DNA of 44,753 bases from Pseudomonadales bacterium (GTDB lineage Bacteria; Pseudomonadota; Gammaproteobacteria; Pseudomonadales; Azotimanducaceae): assembly GCA_029248675.1 (NCBI GenBank), contig JAQWIX010000044.1:1-44753 (forward strand), given 5' to 3'. Position 1 is the stretch's first letter, and each line of letters starts with the position of its first letter. The notes below the pieces were generated by a model. The model searched no databases. It was not told the DNA's origin and worked only from the letters and a program-made list of their open reading frames with translations. Made by a program: the position numbers and the translations under genes. Of this stretch, positions 29,813-40,423 are shown one piece after another.

Positions 29813-29829
29813 AACCATAAGGAAGCGCA

Positions 29830-30294
29830 ATGCGACATTATGAAATTGTTTTCTTGGTGCATCCTGATCAAAGCGATCAGGTGCCTGGTATGATCGAACG
29901 TTATCAAGGCGTCATCGAGCGCGGTAACGGTGTCGTTCACCGAACCGAAGATTGGGGCCGTCGTCAGTTGGCGTATCCCATCGCCAAGATTCACAAAGCA
30001 CACTACATTTTGATGAACGTCGAAGTGGGTCAAGAAGCTATCGACGAGCTAGAAAGTGCGTTTCGATTCAACGACGCTGTGATCCGTAATTTGATCATTC
30101 GTCGTGACGCGGCAGAAACCGGCAACTCTAAGTTGTACGAAGAGGAGCTGCGCGAGCAAGAAAAAGACCGCGAGCGAGATCGTCGTCGACAAGAAGAAAC
30201 CGCATCACGGTCAGCTGCCTCCGAGGAAAAGAGGGAGCCAAAGAGTGAAGCGCCTGCCGAGGCAGCTGAACCAGCAGAGGAGAATGCAGAATGA
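29830..30294 (+). CDS. rpsF: Ribosomal protein bS6 with long charged C-terminal extension
   Basis: [25 protein letters not shown]...[10 protein letters not shown]; tail of about 55 residues rich in E/R/K/A. Confidence 0.97.
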   Translation: MRHYEIVFLVHPDQSDQVPGMIERYQGVIERGNGVVHRTEDWGRRQLAYPIAKIHKAHYILMNVEVGQEAIDELESAFRFNDAVIRNLIIRRDAAETGNSKLYEEELREQEKDRERDRRRQEETASRSAASEEKREPKSEAPAEAAEPAEENAE

Positions 30295-30503
30295 GAGGCG
30301 GTAGAAGACCACAGGTCCAATTCAAAGATTTAGAAGTTGATTACAAGGACCTAGATTCCTTGCGTCAATTTGTTGGCGAAACCGGGAAGATCGTGCCCAG
30401 CCGAATTACCGGCGCTTCTGCGCGTTTTCAGCGCAACCTTGCAAAGCAAGTGAAGCGCGCGCGCTACTTGGCATTGATCCCTTACACCGATCAACACAAA
30501 TAG
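30291..30503 (+). CDS. rpsR: Ribosomal protein bS18
   Basis: [52 protein letters not shown]. Confidence 0.97.
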   Translation: MRGGRRPQVQFKDLEVDYKDLDSLRQFVGETGKIVPSRITGASARFQRNLAKQVKRARYLALIPYTDQHK

Positions 30504-30520
30504 CAGGCTGAGGAACGACC

Positions 30521-30967
30521 ATGAATGTGATTTTATTGGAGCGTTTGAATAACCTTGGCGACTTAGGTGACGAAGTCTCCGTCAAGCCAGGGTTTGCGCG
30601 AAACTACCTGATTCCTCAGCAAAAAGCGGTGCAGGCAAATGCTGCCAACCGTGAAGTGTTTGAGGGACGCAGAGCAGAGCTAGAAGCGGCTGCGAATGAA
30701 CTGCTGACGGCGGCTCAGGCTCGGGCCGAGAAGCTGCAAGACCAAATCGTGACCATCATGATGAAGTCTGGTGAAGAAGGCCGGCTGTATGGCTCTGTTG
30801 GCACCCAAAATATTGCCGATGCCTTGGTAGCGGATAGCTTCGAGGTGGAGCGCAGTGAAGTGCGTATGCCCGAAGGCGCTATTCGCGCTCTGGGCGAATA
30901 CGATATCGCCCTGCAGTTGCATTCGGATGTCACGGTGAGCATTAAAGTTGCCGTTATCGAAGAGTAG
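30521..30967 (+). CDS. rplI: Ribosomal protein bL9
   Basis: MNVILLERLNNLGDLGDEVSVKPGFARNYLIPQQKAV. Confidence 0.97.
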   Translation: MNVILLERLNNLGDLGDEVSVKPGFARNYLIPQQKAVQANAANREVFEGRRAELEAAANELLTAAQARAEKLQDQIVTIMMKSGEEGRLYGSVGTQNIADALVADSFEVERSEVRMPEGAIRALGEYDIALQLHSDVTVSIKVAVIEE

Positions 30968-31001
30968 CATCGTCTGAGGGAGGCTGGCGTGTCCGGCCCG
31001 G

Positions 31002-31029
31002 AAAAAAGCGGGATTTATCCCGCTTTTTT
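31002..31029 (+). terminator. Rho-independent terminator after rplI
   Basis: AAAAAAGCGGGA-tttat-CCCGCTTTTTT. Confidence 0.85.
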
Positions 31030-31223
31030 GTGCCCGTTTGTCTGTCTGGGTTAAAGCGATCAGACCGCAGCACCCGGTTTGAGACAATGTGGCCAAGGGA
31101 TTGCTTCGAACTATTGCAAATCTCATGGGATAGGAGGAATCTTTCAAGGCTCAAGCTCCACGCCCCGATCCCAAGTCCGAGGCCAAACGCGAAACCAAAT
31201 TTCAGTCCTAAAGTACCCGACAC

Positions 31224-32603
31224 ATGTCCGACTACGCGCCCGATACAAACCCAGTTACCGCCTTAAAAGTGCCGCCTCACTCTATGGAGGCAGAGCAGTC
31301 GGTGCTGGGTGGCCTGATGCTGGACGATCAGTCGTGGTTTGATCTGATCGAAGTCGTGGCAGCGACAGATTTTTATCGCACCCAGCACCAAATTATTTTT
31401 GACGCCATGAACGAATTGGCAGCAGATGATGCGCCCTTAGATGCGGTCACGGTTTCTGAGCGCCTGTCCTCCAAGGGATTGCTGGAAAAAGCCGGCGGCA
31501 TTAGCTATTTAGCCGAGCTTGCCGAATCCACTCCGGGCGCCAGCAATGTCTTGGCCTATGGAAAAATCGTGCGAGAGCGTTCCGTGCTGCGGCAGCTCAT
31601 TGGCGCCGCCAATCAAATCGCCGATTCGGCATTTACGCCAGACGGGCGAGACACGAACACCCTGTTGGAGCTGGCAGAGCAATCGGTGTTTCAAATTGCC
31701 GAGAACCGTCTAAAGGACAGCGGCCCAGAAAAAGTAGCCCCGTTGCTGATTAAGGCCGTGGAAAAAGTCGAGTTTTTGCACGGCTCCAAGGGGGCGCTAA
31801 CGGGTCAGGCGTCGGGCTTTACGGATTTAGATCGAATGACCACAGGCTGGCAGGCCTCAGATCTGGTCATTGTGGCGGCGCGTCCTTCCATGGGTAAAAC
31901 CGCCTTCGCCGTGAACATGGTGGAGCATGCGGTGATGACCGGCGGCTCGGTGCTGGTGTTCAGCATGGAGATGCCGTCGGAACAGATTGTCATGCGTATG
32001 CTGTCCAGCCTAGGGCGTATCGACCAAACGCGTCTGCGAACCGGTGACCTAAAAGACGAAGATTGGGACCGATTTGCCAGCGCGGTGAGTCAGTTGAAGG
32101 ACAAGCGCCTGTACATTGACGATACAGCGGCCCTAACCCCCAGTGAGGTGCGTTCCCGAGCTAGGCGCGTGGCGCGTGAAACCGGCGGTCTGGATTTGAT
32201 CATGGTGGACTATCTGCAGTTGATGAGAACCGCCAAGGAAAGCGAGAACCGCGCCACAGAGATTTCCGAGATTTCTCGGTCGCTCAAGGCTCTTGCCAAA
32301 GAAATGAAGTGTCCGGTTGTCGCGCTGTCTCAGCTCAACCGACAGCTGGAGTCCCGGCCAGATAAGCGACCGATGAACAGTGACTTGCGTGAATCTGGCG
32401 CTATCGAGCAGGACGCGGACGTGATTTTGTTCATCTACCGCGACGAGGTTTATAACGAAAACACAGAAGATCTGGGCATCGCTGAAATCATCATTGGCAA
32501 ACAGCGTAATGGCCCCATTGGTAAGGTGCGCCTGAAGTTCACTGGCAACCTCACCAAATTCGAAGATCTTGCCCACGAGATGTACAACGATTTTGTGCAT
32601 TAA
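31224..32603 (+). CDS. dnaB: Replicative DNA helicase DnaB
   Basis: PPHSMEAEQSVLGGLMLD; VAARPSMGKTAFAVNM; VDYLQLM. Confidence 0.97.
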   Translation: MSDYAPDTNPVTALKVPPHSMEAEQSVLGGLMLDDQSWFDLIEVVAATDFYRTQHQIIFDAMNELAADDAPLDAVTVSERLSSKGLLEKAGGISYLAELAESTPGASNVLAYGKIVRERSVLRQLIGAANQIADSAFTPDGRDTNTLLELAEQSVFQIAENRLKDSGPEKVAPLLIKAVEKVEFLHGSKGALTGQASGFTDLDRMTTGWQASDLVIVAARPSMGKTAFAVNMVEHAVMTGGSVLVFSMEMPSEQIVMRMLSSLGRIDQTRLRTGDLKDEDWDRFASAVSQLKDKRLYIDDTAALTPSEVRSRARRVARETGGLDLIMVDYLQLMRTAKESENRATEISEISRSLKALAKEMKCPVVALSQLNRQLESRPDKRPMNSDLRESGAIEQDADVILFIYRDEVYNENTEDLGIAEIIIGKQRNGPIGKVRLKFTGNLTKFEDLAHEMYNDFVH

Positions 32604-32624
32604 GCCTCTGGCCACCTAGCGTTT

Positions 32625-33989
32625 ATGGCGAAATCAAAAACCAAAACCGCCTATGTTTGTGACGACTGCGGTGCTGAACACAGCAAATGGCAGGGTCAAT
32701 GCGGCACCTGCAGTGCGTGGAATACCCTAAGCCGAGTGAATGTGACTCCAGTGGCATCAGCCGCCCTTGGTTATGCCGGCGTAACTGCTGAAGTAAAAAA
32801 ACTCGGTGACATCGAAGCGGTGGAGGCCCAGCGTATTCGCTCTGGATTTACCGAGCTTGATCGTGTGTTGGGTGGCGGCTTTGTGCCGGGTTCCGTGGTG
32901 CTGATTGGCGGTGATCCCGGTGCTGGTAAAAGCACTTTGTTACTGCAGGCCTCCACGGCGCTGGCTGCAAATCAGGGTGTGCTCTATGTCACCGGTGAGG
33001 AATCCTTGCAGCAGTTGGCCCTGCGCGCCCAACGCTTGCAGCTGCCCATGGACGGGCTCAGCGTCGCCGCGGAGACCCGTGCTGAGGTCATCGCCAAGCT
33101 CGTTGAAACCCAACGTCCGAAAATCGTAATACTGGACTCCATACAGGTCATGCAGATGGAGTCCGTGGATTCTACCCCTGGTTCCGTTACCCAAGTCCGC
33201 GAAACCGCCTCGTTTTTTACCCGGCTCGCCAAGCAGCAGGACATCGTCATCGTTCTGGTAGGGCATATCACCAAGGAAGGCAGTATCGCCGGGCCCAAGG
33301 TGCTGGAGCATATGATCGACTGCTTCATGATGCTGGATAGCCCAGCAGGCAGCCGCTATCGCACCCTTCGCGGTCACAAAAATCGTTTTGGCGCGGTGAA
33401 TGAATTGGGCATCTTTGCCATGACTGACTTGGGTATGAAAGAGGTGGCTAATCCTTCGGCCATTTTCTTGCAGCGAGGCGACGTAGATTCGCCGGGCAGT
33501 ATAGCCACGGTAACTTGGGAGGGCACACGCCCGTTGCTGGTGGAGCTGCAGGCATTGGTTGATGATGCTGCTGGCGGCCACCCCAAGCGCGTGGCCGTAG
33601 GATTGGATCAGCAGCGTCTGGCCATGCACCTAGCAGTACTGCATCGGCACTGTGGAATCGCGCTCAGTGATCAGGACGTATTTGCCAACGTGGTAGGCGG
33701 TGTGCGAATTACCGAAACCGGTGCCGATTTGGCTTTGCTGTTGGCGGTCTTGGGATCCTTCCGGGATCGAGTGTTGCCCCGAGAGCTTATTGTCTTTGGC
33801 GAGCTTGGGCTCACTGGCGAACTGCGCCCGGTGGCTAATGGTCAGGAGCGACTGCGGGAAGCCGCCAAGCATGGCTTCAAGGCCGCCATCGTGCCCTTTG
33901 CCAATCGGCCAAAAGAACCCGTTGGCAGCATGACGGTTCATGGCGTTAAAACCCTGCCCGCGGCCCTAGAGGTGCTGCAATCTCTCTAG
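32625..33989 (+). CDS. radA: DNA repair protein RadA
   Basis: YVCDDCGAEHSKWQGQCGTCSAWNT zinc finger; GGDPGAGKSTLLLQ; KNRFG motif. Confidence 0.97.
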   Translation: MAKSKTKTAYVCDDCGAEHSKWQGQCGTCSAWNTLSRVNVTPVASAALGYAGVTAEVKKLGDIEAVEAQRIRSGFTELDRVLGGGFVPGSVVLIGGDPGAGKSTLLLQASTALAANQGVLYVTGEESLQQLALRAQRLQLPMDGLSVAAETRAEVIAKLVETQRPKIVILDSIQVMQMESVDSTPGSVTQVRETASFFTRLAKQQDIVIVLVGHITKEGSIAGPKVLEHMIDCFMMLDSPAGSRYRTLRGHKNRFGAVNELGIFAMTDLGMKEVANPSAIFLQRGDVDSPGSIATVTWEGTRPLLVELQALVDDAAGGHPKRVAVGLDQQRLAMHLAVLHRHCGIALSDQDVFANVVGGVRITETGADLALLLAVLGSFRDRVLPRELIVFGELGLTGELRPVANGQERLREAAKHGFKAAIVPFANRPKEPVGSMTVHGVKTLPAALEVLQSL

Positions 33990-34003
33990 GCTAGTATCTA
34001 GTT

Positions 34004-34037
<34 letters not shown>

Positions 34038-34079
34038 GGTCCCGGTCAGATTCTGCTGGTTATTGGCCGAACCCTGCAG

Positions 34080-35747
34080 CTACCGGTGGATGGGTTTGTA
34101 CTGAACTCGGGTCGGCTGGGCATCTCCCAACCGCTTCTTTCGGTCCGCTTCATATTCCGTGTAGTTACCCTCGAAGAAGGTCACATCGCTATCGCCAGTA
34201 AAGGCGATAATGTGCGTTGCAATACGGTCTAAGAACCAGCGGTCGTGAGAAATGACTAGGGCAGTACCCGCATAACTCAACAGCGCTTCTTCCAAGGCGC
34301 GCAGGGTCTCCACATCCAGATCGTTGGTGGGTTCGTCCAGTAACAGCACGTTGGCTCCCCGGCGCAACAGCTTGGCCAGATGCACGCGATTGCGCTCACC
34401 CCCTGACAGGTTGCCAACAAATTTTTGCTGGTCTGTGCCTTTAAAGTTGAAGCGCCCGCAATATTGGCGACTCGCGATTTCGTGCTTACCGATGCGCATG
34501 ATGTCCAGACCCTCAGACACTTCTTCCCAAACGGTTTTGTCGTCAGCCAACTGGTCTCGGCTTTGATCCACATAGGCAAGGTCGACGGTTGAGCCTTTAT
34601 CGATGGTGCCGCTGTCCGGAGTTTCCTGGCCTGTCAGCATTTTGAAGAAAGTGGACTTACCCGCGCCGTTACCGCCGATGATGCCAACAATGGCACCGCG
34701 CGGGATGATGGCGCTGAAGTTATCAATCAGCAGGCGGTCACCAAAACCCTTGCTGAGATTGTTGATCTCAATCACTTTCTCACCAAGGCGCTCGCCGGTG
34801 GGAATAAACAGCTCAGTAGTCTCACGGCGTACTTCGCTTTCTTCGGCGACCAGCTCGTCAAAACGCGCCATGCGCGATTTGCTTTTGGCTTGGCGGGCCT
34901 TGGGATTTGAGCGCACCCATTCCAGCTCAGATTTGATCGTTCGCTGGCGCGCCTCATCCGTGGACGCCTCCTGTTCCAAGCGTTTTTCCTTGGCTTCCAG
35001 CCATGTGGAGTAGTTGCCTTCGTAGGGCAGGCCGCGTCCTCGGTCCAGCTCCAAAATCCAGCTGGCGACATTGTCTAGAAAGTAACGGTCGTGGGTCACC
35101 GCCACCACGGTGCCTGGATATTCGTCTAGAAACCGCTCAAGCCAAGATACGCTTTCAGCGTCCAGGTGGTTGGTTGGCTCATCCAGCAGCAGCATGTCTG
35201 GCTTCGACAGCAGCAGCGAACACAGAGCCACCCGCCGTCGCTCTCCGCCGGACAGGCTGACCACTGGCGTTTCCCAAGCGGGAAGGCGCAAAGCATCTGC
35301 GGCAATATCCAAGGTGCGGTCTATTTCCCAGCCATCCACAGCATCGATTTGGGTGGCCAAATCGCCTTGGCGTTCCAGAAGCTTGGTCATCTCGTCGTCG
35401 TCCATGGGTTCGGCGAAACGCTCTGATATGTCGTTGTATTCTTTCAATACGGACATGATTTCCGCGACGCCAAGCTCCACGTTGCCGCGCACATCCAGAT
35501 CATCGTCCAAAGCCGGTTCTTGAGGCAGGTAACCTACGCGAATGTCTTTTTGCGCTCGGGCTTCGCCATCAATGTCCGTGTCTTGGCCGGCCATAATGCG
35601 CAACAGGCTGGATTTACCGGAACCGTTCAGGCCCAGGACGCCGATTTTAGCGCCGGGGAAAAACGACAAATTGATGTTTTGCAGGATGGTTCGCTGGGGG
35701 GGAACTACCTTGGTGACCCCCTGCATGGTGTAGACGTACTGGGCCAT
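34080..35747 (-). CDS. ettA: Energy-dependent translational throttle protein EttA (ABC-F)
   Basis: MAQYVYTMQGVTKVVPPQRTIL; two Walker A motifs (GLNGSGKSSLLR, GGNGAGKSTFFK) and LSGGERRRVAL / LSGGERNRVHL. Confidence 0.95.
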   Translation of the reverse strand: MAQYVYTMQGVTKVVPPQRTILQNINLSFFPGAKIGVLGLNGSGKSSLLRIMAGQDTDIDGEARAQKDIRVGYLPQEPALDDDLDVRGNVELGVAEIMSVLKEYNDISERFAEPMDDDEMTKLLERQGDLATQIDAVDGWEIDRTLDIAADALRLPAWETPVVSLSGGERRRVALCSLLLSKPDMLLLDEPTNHLDAESVSWLERFLDEYPGTVVAVTHDRYFLDNVASWILELDRGRGLPYEGNYSTWLEAKEKRLEQEASTDEARQRTIKSELEWVRSNPKARQAKSKSRMARFDELVAEESEVRRETTELFIPTGERLGEKVIEINNLSKGFGDRLLIDNFSAIIPRGAIVGIIGGNGAGKSTFFKMLTGQETPDSGTIDKGSTVDLAYVDQSRDQLADDKTVWEEVSEGLDIMRIGKHEIASRQYCGRFNFKGTDQQKFVGNLSGGERNRVHLAKLLRRGANVLLLDEPTNDLDVETLRALEEALLSYAGTALVISHDRWFLDRIATHIIAFTGDSDVTFFEGNYTEYEADRKKRLGDAQPTRVQYKPIHR

Positions 35748-36198
35748 GAATGCTCCTAGCAAATAAAAGCGAGCAGTATACGGTCCTGTGGCAATGGCGC
35801 CAGTTTTCTACGCAAACAAATCACGATCCGCGCAAGGGGCCGCAGATGCGGCATGGCATCTGGGGAAAAACATTCAGCCAGTGAGTCGTTAAGGTTCGAT
35901 AGGTATAGATTGTGTTTGCAAGGCGTTTTGTCCGCGCTCGGGCCATGATTGAGGAAATACAATGATCTAGGGACACGCAGGATTTTTCGCCATAAGATAA
36001 TGTCGGTAAACCGAGGCAGATCCCTAATCGCAAGTCGTTACAGTGCAAGCCTGACTTTTGCGAATGGGCGGCAATTCCTAAGAAACCTGCAAAATCAGCG
36101 GCTCAGCAGGAAACGCCCTGAGTCTTGAGGTCGGTTATCAGTTTGGTCAAACCCATTTGTTGCCGACGCGCCCGACAGTAATCGTGAGGTGAACCTAC

Positions 36199-37008
36199 GT
36201 GATATCAGACAGTACTAACCGTTTCTCCCGCAGACTAATCTCCTTTGCCCAATCCATGCCGCGCAACTGGTTTGGCCAGCAGCTAGCGCAACTTGCGCGC
36301 AAGTTAGTTCTGGGCATTGCAGATTTGCCGATCCGCTGCCAGGTCGATGGCCTCAACTTCGAGTTCCACATAAGCGACAACAACTCAGAGAAAAAATACG
36401 GCTTCATGCCTTGGCGTTTCGACCTGGTAGAAAGAAATATGCTGGTAAAGGCAATGCCCAAGGACGCCGTGTTTGTGGACATAGGCGCCAATGTGGGCAT
36501 CTACACCTTGTATGTAGCCAGTCACTTAGGCGCGGGTGGACGGGTAATTTCCTTCGAGCCTAACCCCAGTGCGTATCAGCGTTTATCCACCAATGTTGCG
36601 CTGAACGAGGCGGCGCTGTCCGCTGATATCTCGCTGCTTCAACTGGGCGTTTCGGACAAAGACGAAATCGTTGAGCTTTATTTGGATGATGGGAATCTGG
36701 GCAGTAGTTCACTGGTGATGGAGTCCGGCAACCAGACTAGGATTGAGTGCAAGCCGCTGCTGAGTGTCTTGCAATCACAGGGCGTTGAACAAATTCACGG
36801 ACTGAAAATCGATATAGAAGGCGCAGAGGACATGGCGCTGACCCCGTTTTTGCAACAAGCCCCTACAAGCTTGCTGCCGCGCTGGATCGTTATTGAGAAC
36901 TCAGACCACCTGTGGAAAACCGATTTAACCACCCTCATCTTAGCGTCGGGCTTCTGCCTGCGTCACAAAAGCCGTATGAACAGTGTGTATGAGTACGCCC
37001 AAGATTAG
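36199..37008 (+). CDS. FkbM family methyltransferase
   Basis: DAVFVDIGANVGIYTLYVASHLGAGGRVISFEPNPSAYQRLSTNVALNE; LKIDIEGAEDMAL. Confidence 0.9.
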   Translation: MISDSTNRFSRRLISFAQSMPRNWFGQQLAQLARKLVLGIADLPIRCQVDGLNFEFHISDNNSEKKYGFMPWRFDLVERNMLVKAMPKDAVFVDIGANVGIYTLYVASHLGAGGRVISFEPNPSAYQRLSTNVALNEAALSADISLLQLGVSDKDEIVELYLDDGNLGSSSLVMESGNQTRIECKPLLSVLQSQGVEQIHGLKIDIEGAEDMALTPFLQQAPTSLLPRWIVIENSDHLWKTDLTTLILASGFCLRHKSRMNSVYEYAQD

Positions 37009-37337
37009 GGCAAGTCTTACCTATTGATCACTGCCGAAGGGATTGAGTGCCTCGCTTTTATCTGGACTTCGCAAAACGCTCTGCCGAGCACTTTGAGCCC
37101 TGTATGCGCAGGGTGTTGGGCCCCGCGGACCCACTGTTGCCGCCGCCAGTTGGCTTGAGTCCGGCTGCCCGAGGGAAAGCGCGCCATAGGCAGACAGGTC
37201 ATAGGCAGGGCCAAGATCTGACGCAGCCTTGATGAGCAGCTTTTTAGTTTAAGTCGCACTTCTTTCAGGCCCTCTTATCGCCCACTTGGTTTACAATACG
37301 CGACTTGTCCAATTCTACTTTCCGAGAGTAAAAGCCC

Positions 37338-38600
37338 ATGTTTGCAGGAAACGAATCCATCGCCGAATTTGATGCCGAGTTAGCTGCTGTGATTGACGAC
37401 GAGGCCCGTCGTCAGGAAGAGCACATTGAGCTGATCGCGTCTGAAAACTACGCCAGCCCGCGTTCCATGGAAGCCCAAGGCAGCGTCCTGACGAACAAGT
37501 ACGCGGAAGGCTATCCAGGCAAGCGTTACTACGGTGGCTGCGAGTACGTGGACAAGGCAGAGGTGCTGGCGATTGATCGGGTCAAAGCCCTATTTGGTGC
37601 AGATTACGCCAACGTCCAGCCCCACTCTGGCTCCCAGGCAAATGCGGCGGTTTATTTAGCCTTGTTAGAAGGCGGCGACACAGTTCTGGGCATGAGCTTG
37701 GCAGATGGTGGACACCTGACCCACGGCGCGTCAGTGAACTTTTCAGGCAAGCTCTACAATCCGGTGCAGTATGGTATCAATGTAGAAACTGGCGAAGTGG
37801 ACTATGACGACGTGGCCCGACTGGCCCAAGAGCACAAACCTAAAATGATCGTCGCCGGCTTCTCGGCTTATTCTCGGCGCCTAGACTGGCAAAAGTTCCG
37901 TGAAATCGCGGACTCGGTTGGTGCTTATCTGCTGGTAGATATGGCTCATGTTGCGGGCTTGGTCGCTGCTGGTGAGTACCCGAACCCTGTGCCCTACGCC
38001 GACGTGGTGACCTCGACGACCCACAAGACCCTGTGCGGCCCGCGTGGAGGCATCATCTTGGCCCGGTCTAATCCGGATATCGAAAAGAAACTGAACTCTG
38101 CGCTCTTCCCCGGCAGCCAAGGCGGACCGTTGATGCACGTGATTGCGGCCAAGGCCGTGGCCTTTAAAGAAGCCATGACCCCAGAATTCAAAGAGTACCA
38201 AGCTCAAACCCTGGCCAACGCCCGAGCCTTGGCAAAAGGGTTGATCGATCGTGGTTATTCCATCGTTTCAGGCGGGACCGACAACCATTTGTTCTTGTTG
38301 GACTTGGTCGATAAGGACATTACCGGTAAGGCTGCGGACGCGGCCTTGGGTGCGGCCAACATAACCGTAAACAAAAATGCCGTGCCCAATGACCCGCGCT
38401 CGCCCTTTGTCACCAGTGGTATTCGTATCGGCTCGCCTGCGGTTACCCGCCGTGGGTTCAAAGAAGCAGAATGTGTTCAGTTGGCCGGATGGATCGCGGA
38501 TATTCTGGATGACATTGACAATGAGTCAACGAATAAAGCCGTGCAGGCCAAGGTCGTTGAACTGTGCGGGCGGTTTCCGGTCTATCCTCAAAACGCCTGA
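37338..38600 (+). CDS. glyA: Serine hydroxymethyltransferase
   Basis: [61 protein letters not shown]. Confidence 0.98.
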   Translation: MFAGNESIAEFDAELAAVIDDEARRQEEHIELIASENYASPRSMEAQGSVLTNKYAEGYPGKRYYGGCEYVDKAEVLAIDRVKALFGADYANVQPHSGSQANAAVYLALLEGGDTVLGMSLADGGHLTHGASVNFSGKLYNPVQYGINVETGEVDYDDVARLAQEHKPKMIVAGFSAYSRRLDWQKFREIADSVGAYLLVDMAHVAGLVAAGEYPNPVPYADVVTSTTHKTLCGPRGGIILARSNPDIEKKLNSALFPGSQGGPLMHVIAAKAVAFKEAMTPEFKEYQAQTLANARALAKGLIDRGYSIVSGGTDNHLFLLDLVDKDITGKAADAALGAANITVNKNAVPNDPRSPFVTSGIRIGSPAVTRRGFKEAECVQLAGWIADILDDIDNESTNKAVQAKVVELCGRFPVYPQNA

Positions 38601-38615
38601 GGCTCACTGACTGAG

Positions 38616-38644
38616 AAGGTCGCTGGCAGCTCGTCGGCGACCTT
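38616..38644 (+). other. Stem-loop after glyA
   Basis: AAGGTCGC-(13 nt)-GCGACCTT, perfect 8-bp stem 15 bp after the stop; no clear T-run. Confidence 0.5.
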
Positions 38645-38683
38645 AGCGATATTGCCCACCAAGACGCGGGATCTACGTCATTA

Positions 38684-39010
38684 TTGCGAAGAGATTGCCC
38701 ACCCCATCAGTGCGCCGAGGCGAAGGGCATTTCTCTCACCACTCCAAGGTTCAATCCAACAGTGAACCTGCTTTTCCAAATCTTCTCGCAAACACCGATC
38801 AAAGTAAGACCTAGTTCGCACTTTAGGAATGCAGCCCTCGATGGACCTATTGTTTCGTTGAAGCAGCGTATTTTTTGGTGCGAGCATGCGCCGTCCTCGC
38901 AGGAAATTACTGGCGAGGCGACTCGCTAAGTCCAACGGACCACCGATACCTATATGAACTCCGGGATCACTTCTGGCTCTGGGAGCGTGCTTGGCGAACC
39001 AGAAGGCAAA
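38684..39010 (-). pseudogene. Possible degraded methylenetetrahydrofolate reductase-like remnant (tentative)
   Basis: Minus-strand ORF contains VHIGIGGPLDLASRLASN, resembling the [V]HIG[I/V].GP.DL segment of some MTHFR proteins, and RSIEG before an apparent frame loss. Recall-based resemblance only. Confidence 0.2.
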
Positions 39011-39029
39011 CATTATTGAGGACTTTGGG

Positions 39030-39560
39030 ATGAGTGAATTGCGCTCTGCGGCTTATTGGGTAGGCCATTTGTTAACAACTGTTGCCACCATTATTGGTAT
39101 CTACCTCGCCGCAATAGTCGGTTTTGATGTGGCGTTGAAATTGGACATACTCGACTCCGATCAAGGCACCTACTACGTTGCAGAATCAATGTACCAAGAG
39201 CTCGACTTTAATGTGAAAAACATGGAGTCCTACATTGAGAACATCGAAGGAAAACAATACGTGTTCAAAGAACACATCGCTGGTATTCGGTTGAATAGTT
39301 ATGTTTTTGATGCGGCTAAGTTTTCTCAATACACGTTTGAAATAGAGCCAACACTTCTCAGCGAAGTGTCGAATTTTTACTTCACTGTCGGCAATGCGCT
39401 TGATACCTACTATGACGGTGGTCAGCAATCGCCTCAAAGCCTAATGACCATTGTCAAAAAGGAAGTCGAACGTATTAAGCAGCAGGATACCCTCGCCCGC
39501 TTGGCCCTATTCAATAAAGCCGTTGCGCAGTCAGTGGAAGAACAAGGCGTGAGTTTGTAG
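39030..39560 (+). CDS. Hypothetical protein with one N-terminal TM helix
   Basis: MSELRSAAYWVGHLLTTVATIIGIYLAAIVGFDVALKLDILDSDQGTYYVAESMYQELDF...; no family recognised. Confidence 0.6.
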   Translation: MSELRSAAYWVGHLLTTVATIIGIYLAAIVGFDVALKLDILDSDQGTYYVAESMYQELDFNVKNMESYIENIEGKQYVFKEHIAGIRLNSYVFDAAKFSQYTFEIEPTLLSEVSNFYFTVGNALDTYYDGGQQSPQSLMTIVKKEVERIKQQDTLARLALFNKAVAQSVEEQGVSL

Positions 39561-39946
39561 AAGTCGGGGTTAAGCGTGTGGGCCTATGATTTGGCGCTTT
39601 TGGGGAAGTGAACTCACGCGCCGAGCTTGGGATGCTGGATGAGGAGAGCTGCGAGTCCCGCTACACGCCGGCTGTGTCTTGCGCCCCTCGTCGTTCCAGC
39701 GCCGATCCGACCTCCTGTATTCGCGTGTCCCGCCGAGACTGGCTTTTGGTGGGAGATACCACTTGCACAATAAGCAATCTTATATGCTCGTGCTTTGGGC
39801 ATCCCGGTCGAGGCAAGACGAAGCGTCGTGACGAAAGTCAGCCAACTATTTAAGGGTTTTCCAGTGTATTCTATGCGCGCCTGAATCTAGGGGTTGAGAG
39901 AGTGGCTGCCTGCAGGCTGGCGCGACTCAGCCAAGGAGCTCATCAC

Positions 39947-40423
39947 ATGCACTGTCCCTTTTGTAGCGACCTAGATACTAAGGTCATCGACTCTCGCTTG
40001 GTTGCCGAGGGGGACTCGGTGCGTCGTCGTCGTGAGTGCCTGAGCTGTGGCGAGCGATTTACCACCTTCGAGACTGCAGAACTGGTCATGCCCCATTTGA
40101 TTAAGCGCGATGGCCGGCGCGAGCCCTTCGATGAAAAAAAGTTACGTTATGGTTTGTCCAAGGCCCTCGAGAAGCGACCGGTGAGCGTGGATCAAATTGA
40201 AACCTCGGTGAATCATATTAAGAGCAAGCTGCGTTCAACCGGTGAGCGTGAGCTGCCGGCGCTCACGGTTGGCGAGGCCGTGATGGCGGAACTGCAAGCT
40301 CTGGATCCCGTAGCCTACGTGCGCTTCGCTTCGGTTTACCGCGACTTTCAAGACATCAGCGAGTTTGCAGAAGAAATTAACAAGCTGGCCGGTAGCAATA
40401 CCGCCGCCAGTGACTCAGCGTGA
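39947..40423 (+). CDS. nrdR: Transcriptional repressor NrdR
   Basis: [42 protein letters not shown] zinc ribbon and ATP-cone; track start 39902 is upstream of the real Met. Confidence 0.97.
   Translation: MHCPFCSDLDTKVIDSRLVAEGDSVRRRRECLSCGERFTTFETAELVMPHLIKRDGRREPFDEKKLRYGLSKALEKRPVSVDQIETSVNHIKSKLRSTGERELPALTVGEAVMAELQALDPVAYVRFASVYRDFQDISEFAEEINKLAGSNTAASDSA

Noticed and set aside
32940-33629. 229-aa minus-strand ORF antisense to radA
   Set aside because: Long but fully antisense to conserved RadA; no recognisable domain.
39561-39946. Noncoding stretch upstream of nrdR with several 60-80 aa ORFs on both strands
   Set aside because: Considered a mobile repeat remnant, but I could not identify terminal repeats or a known family.
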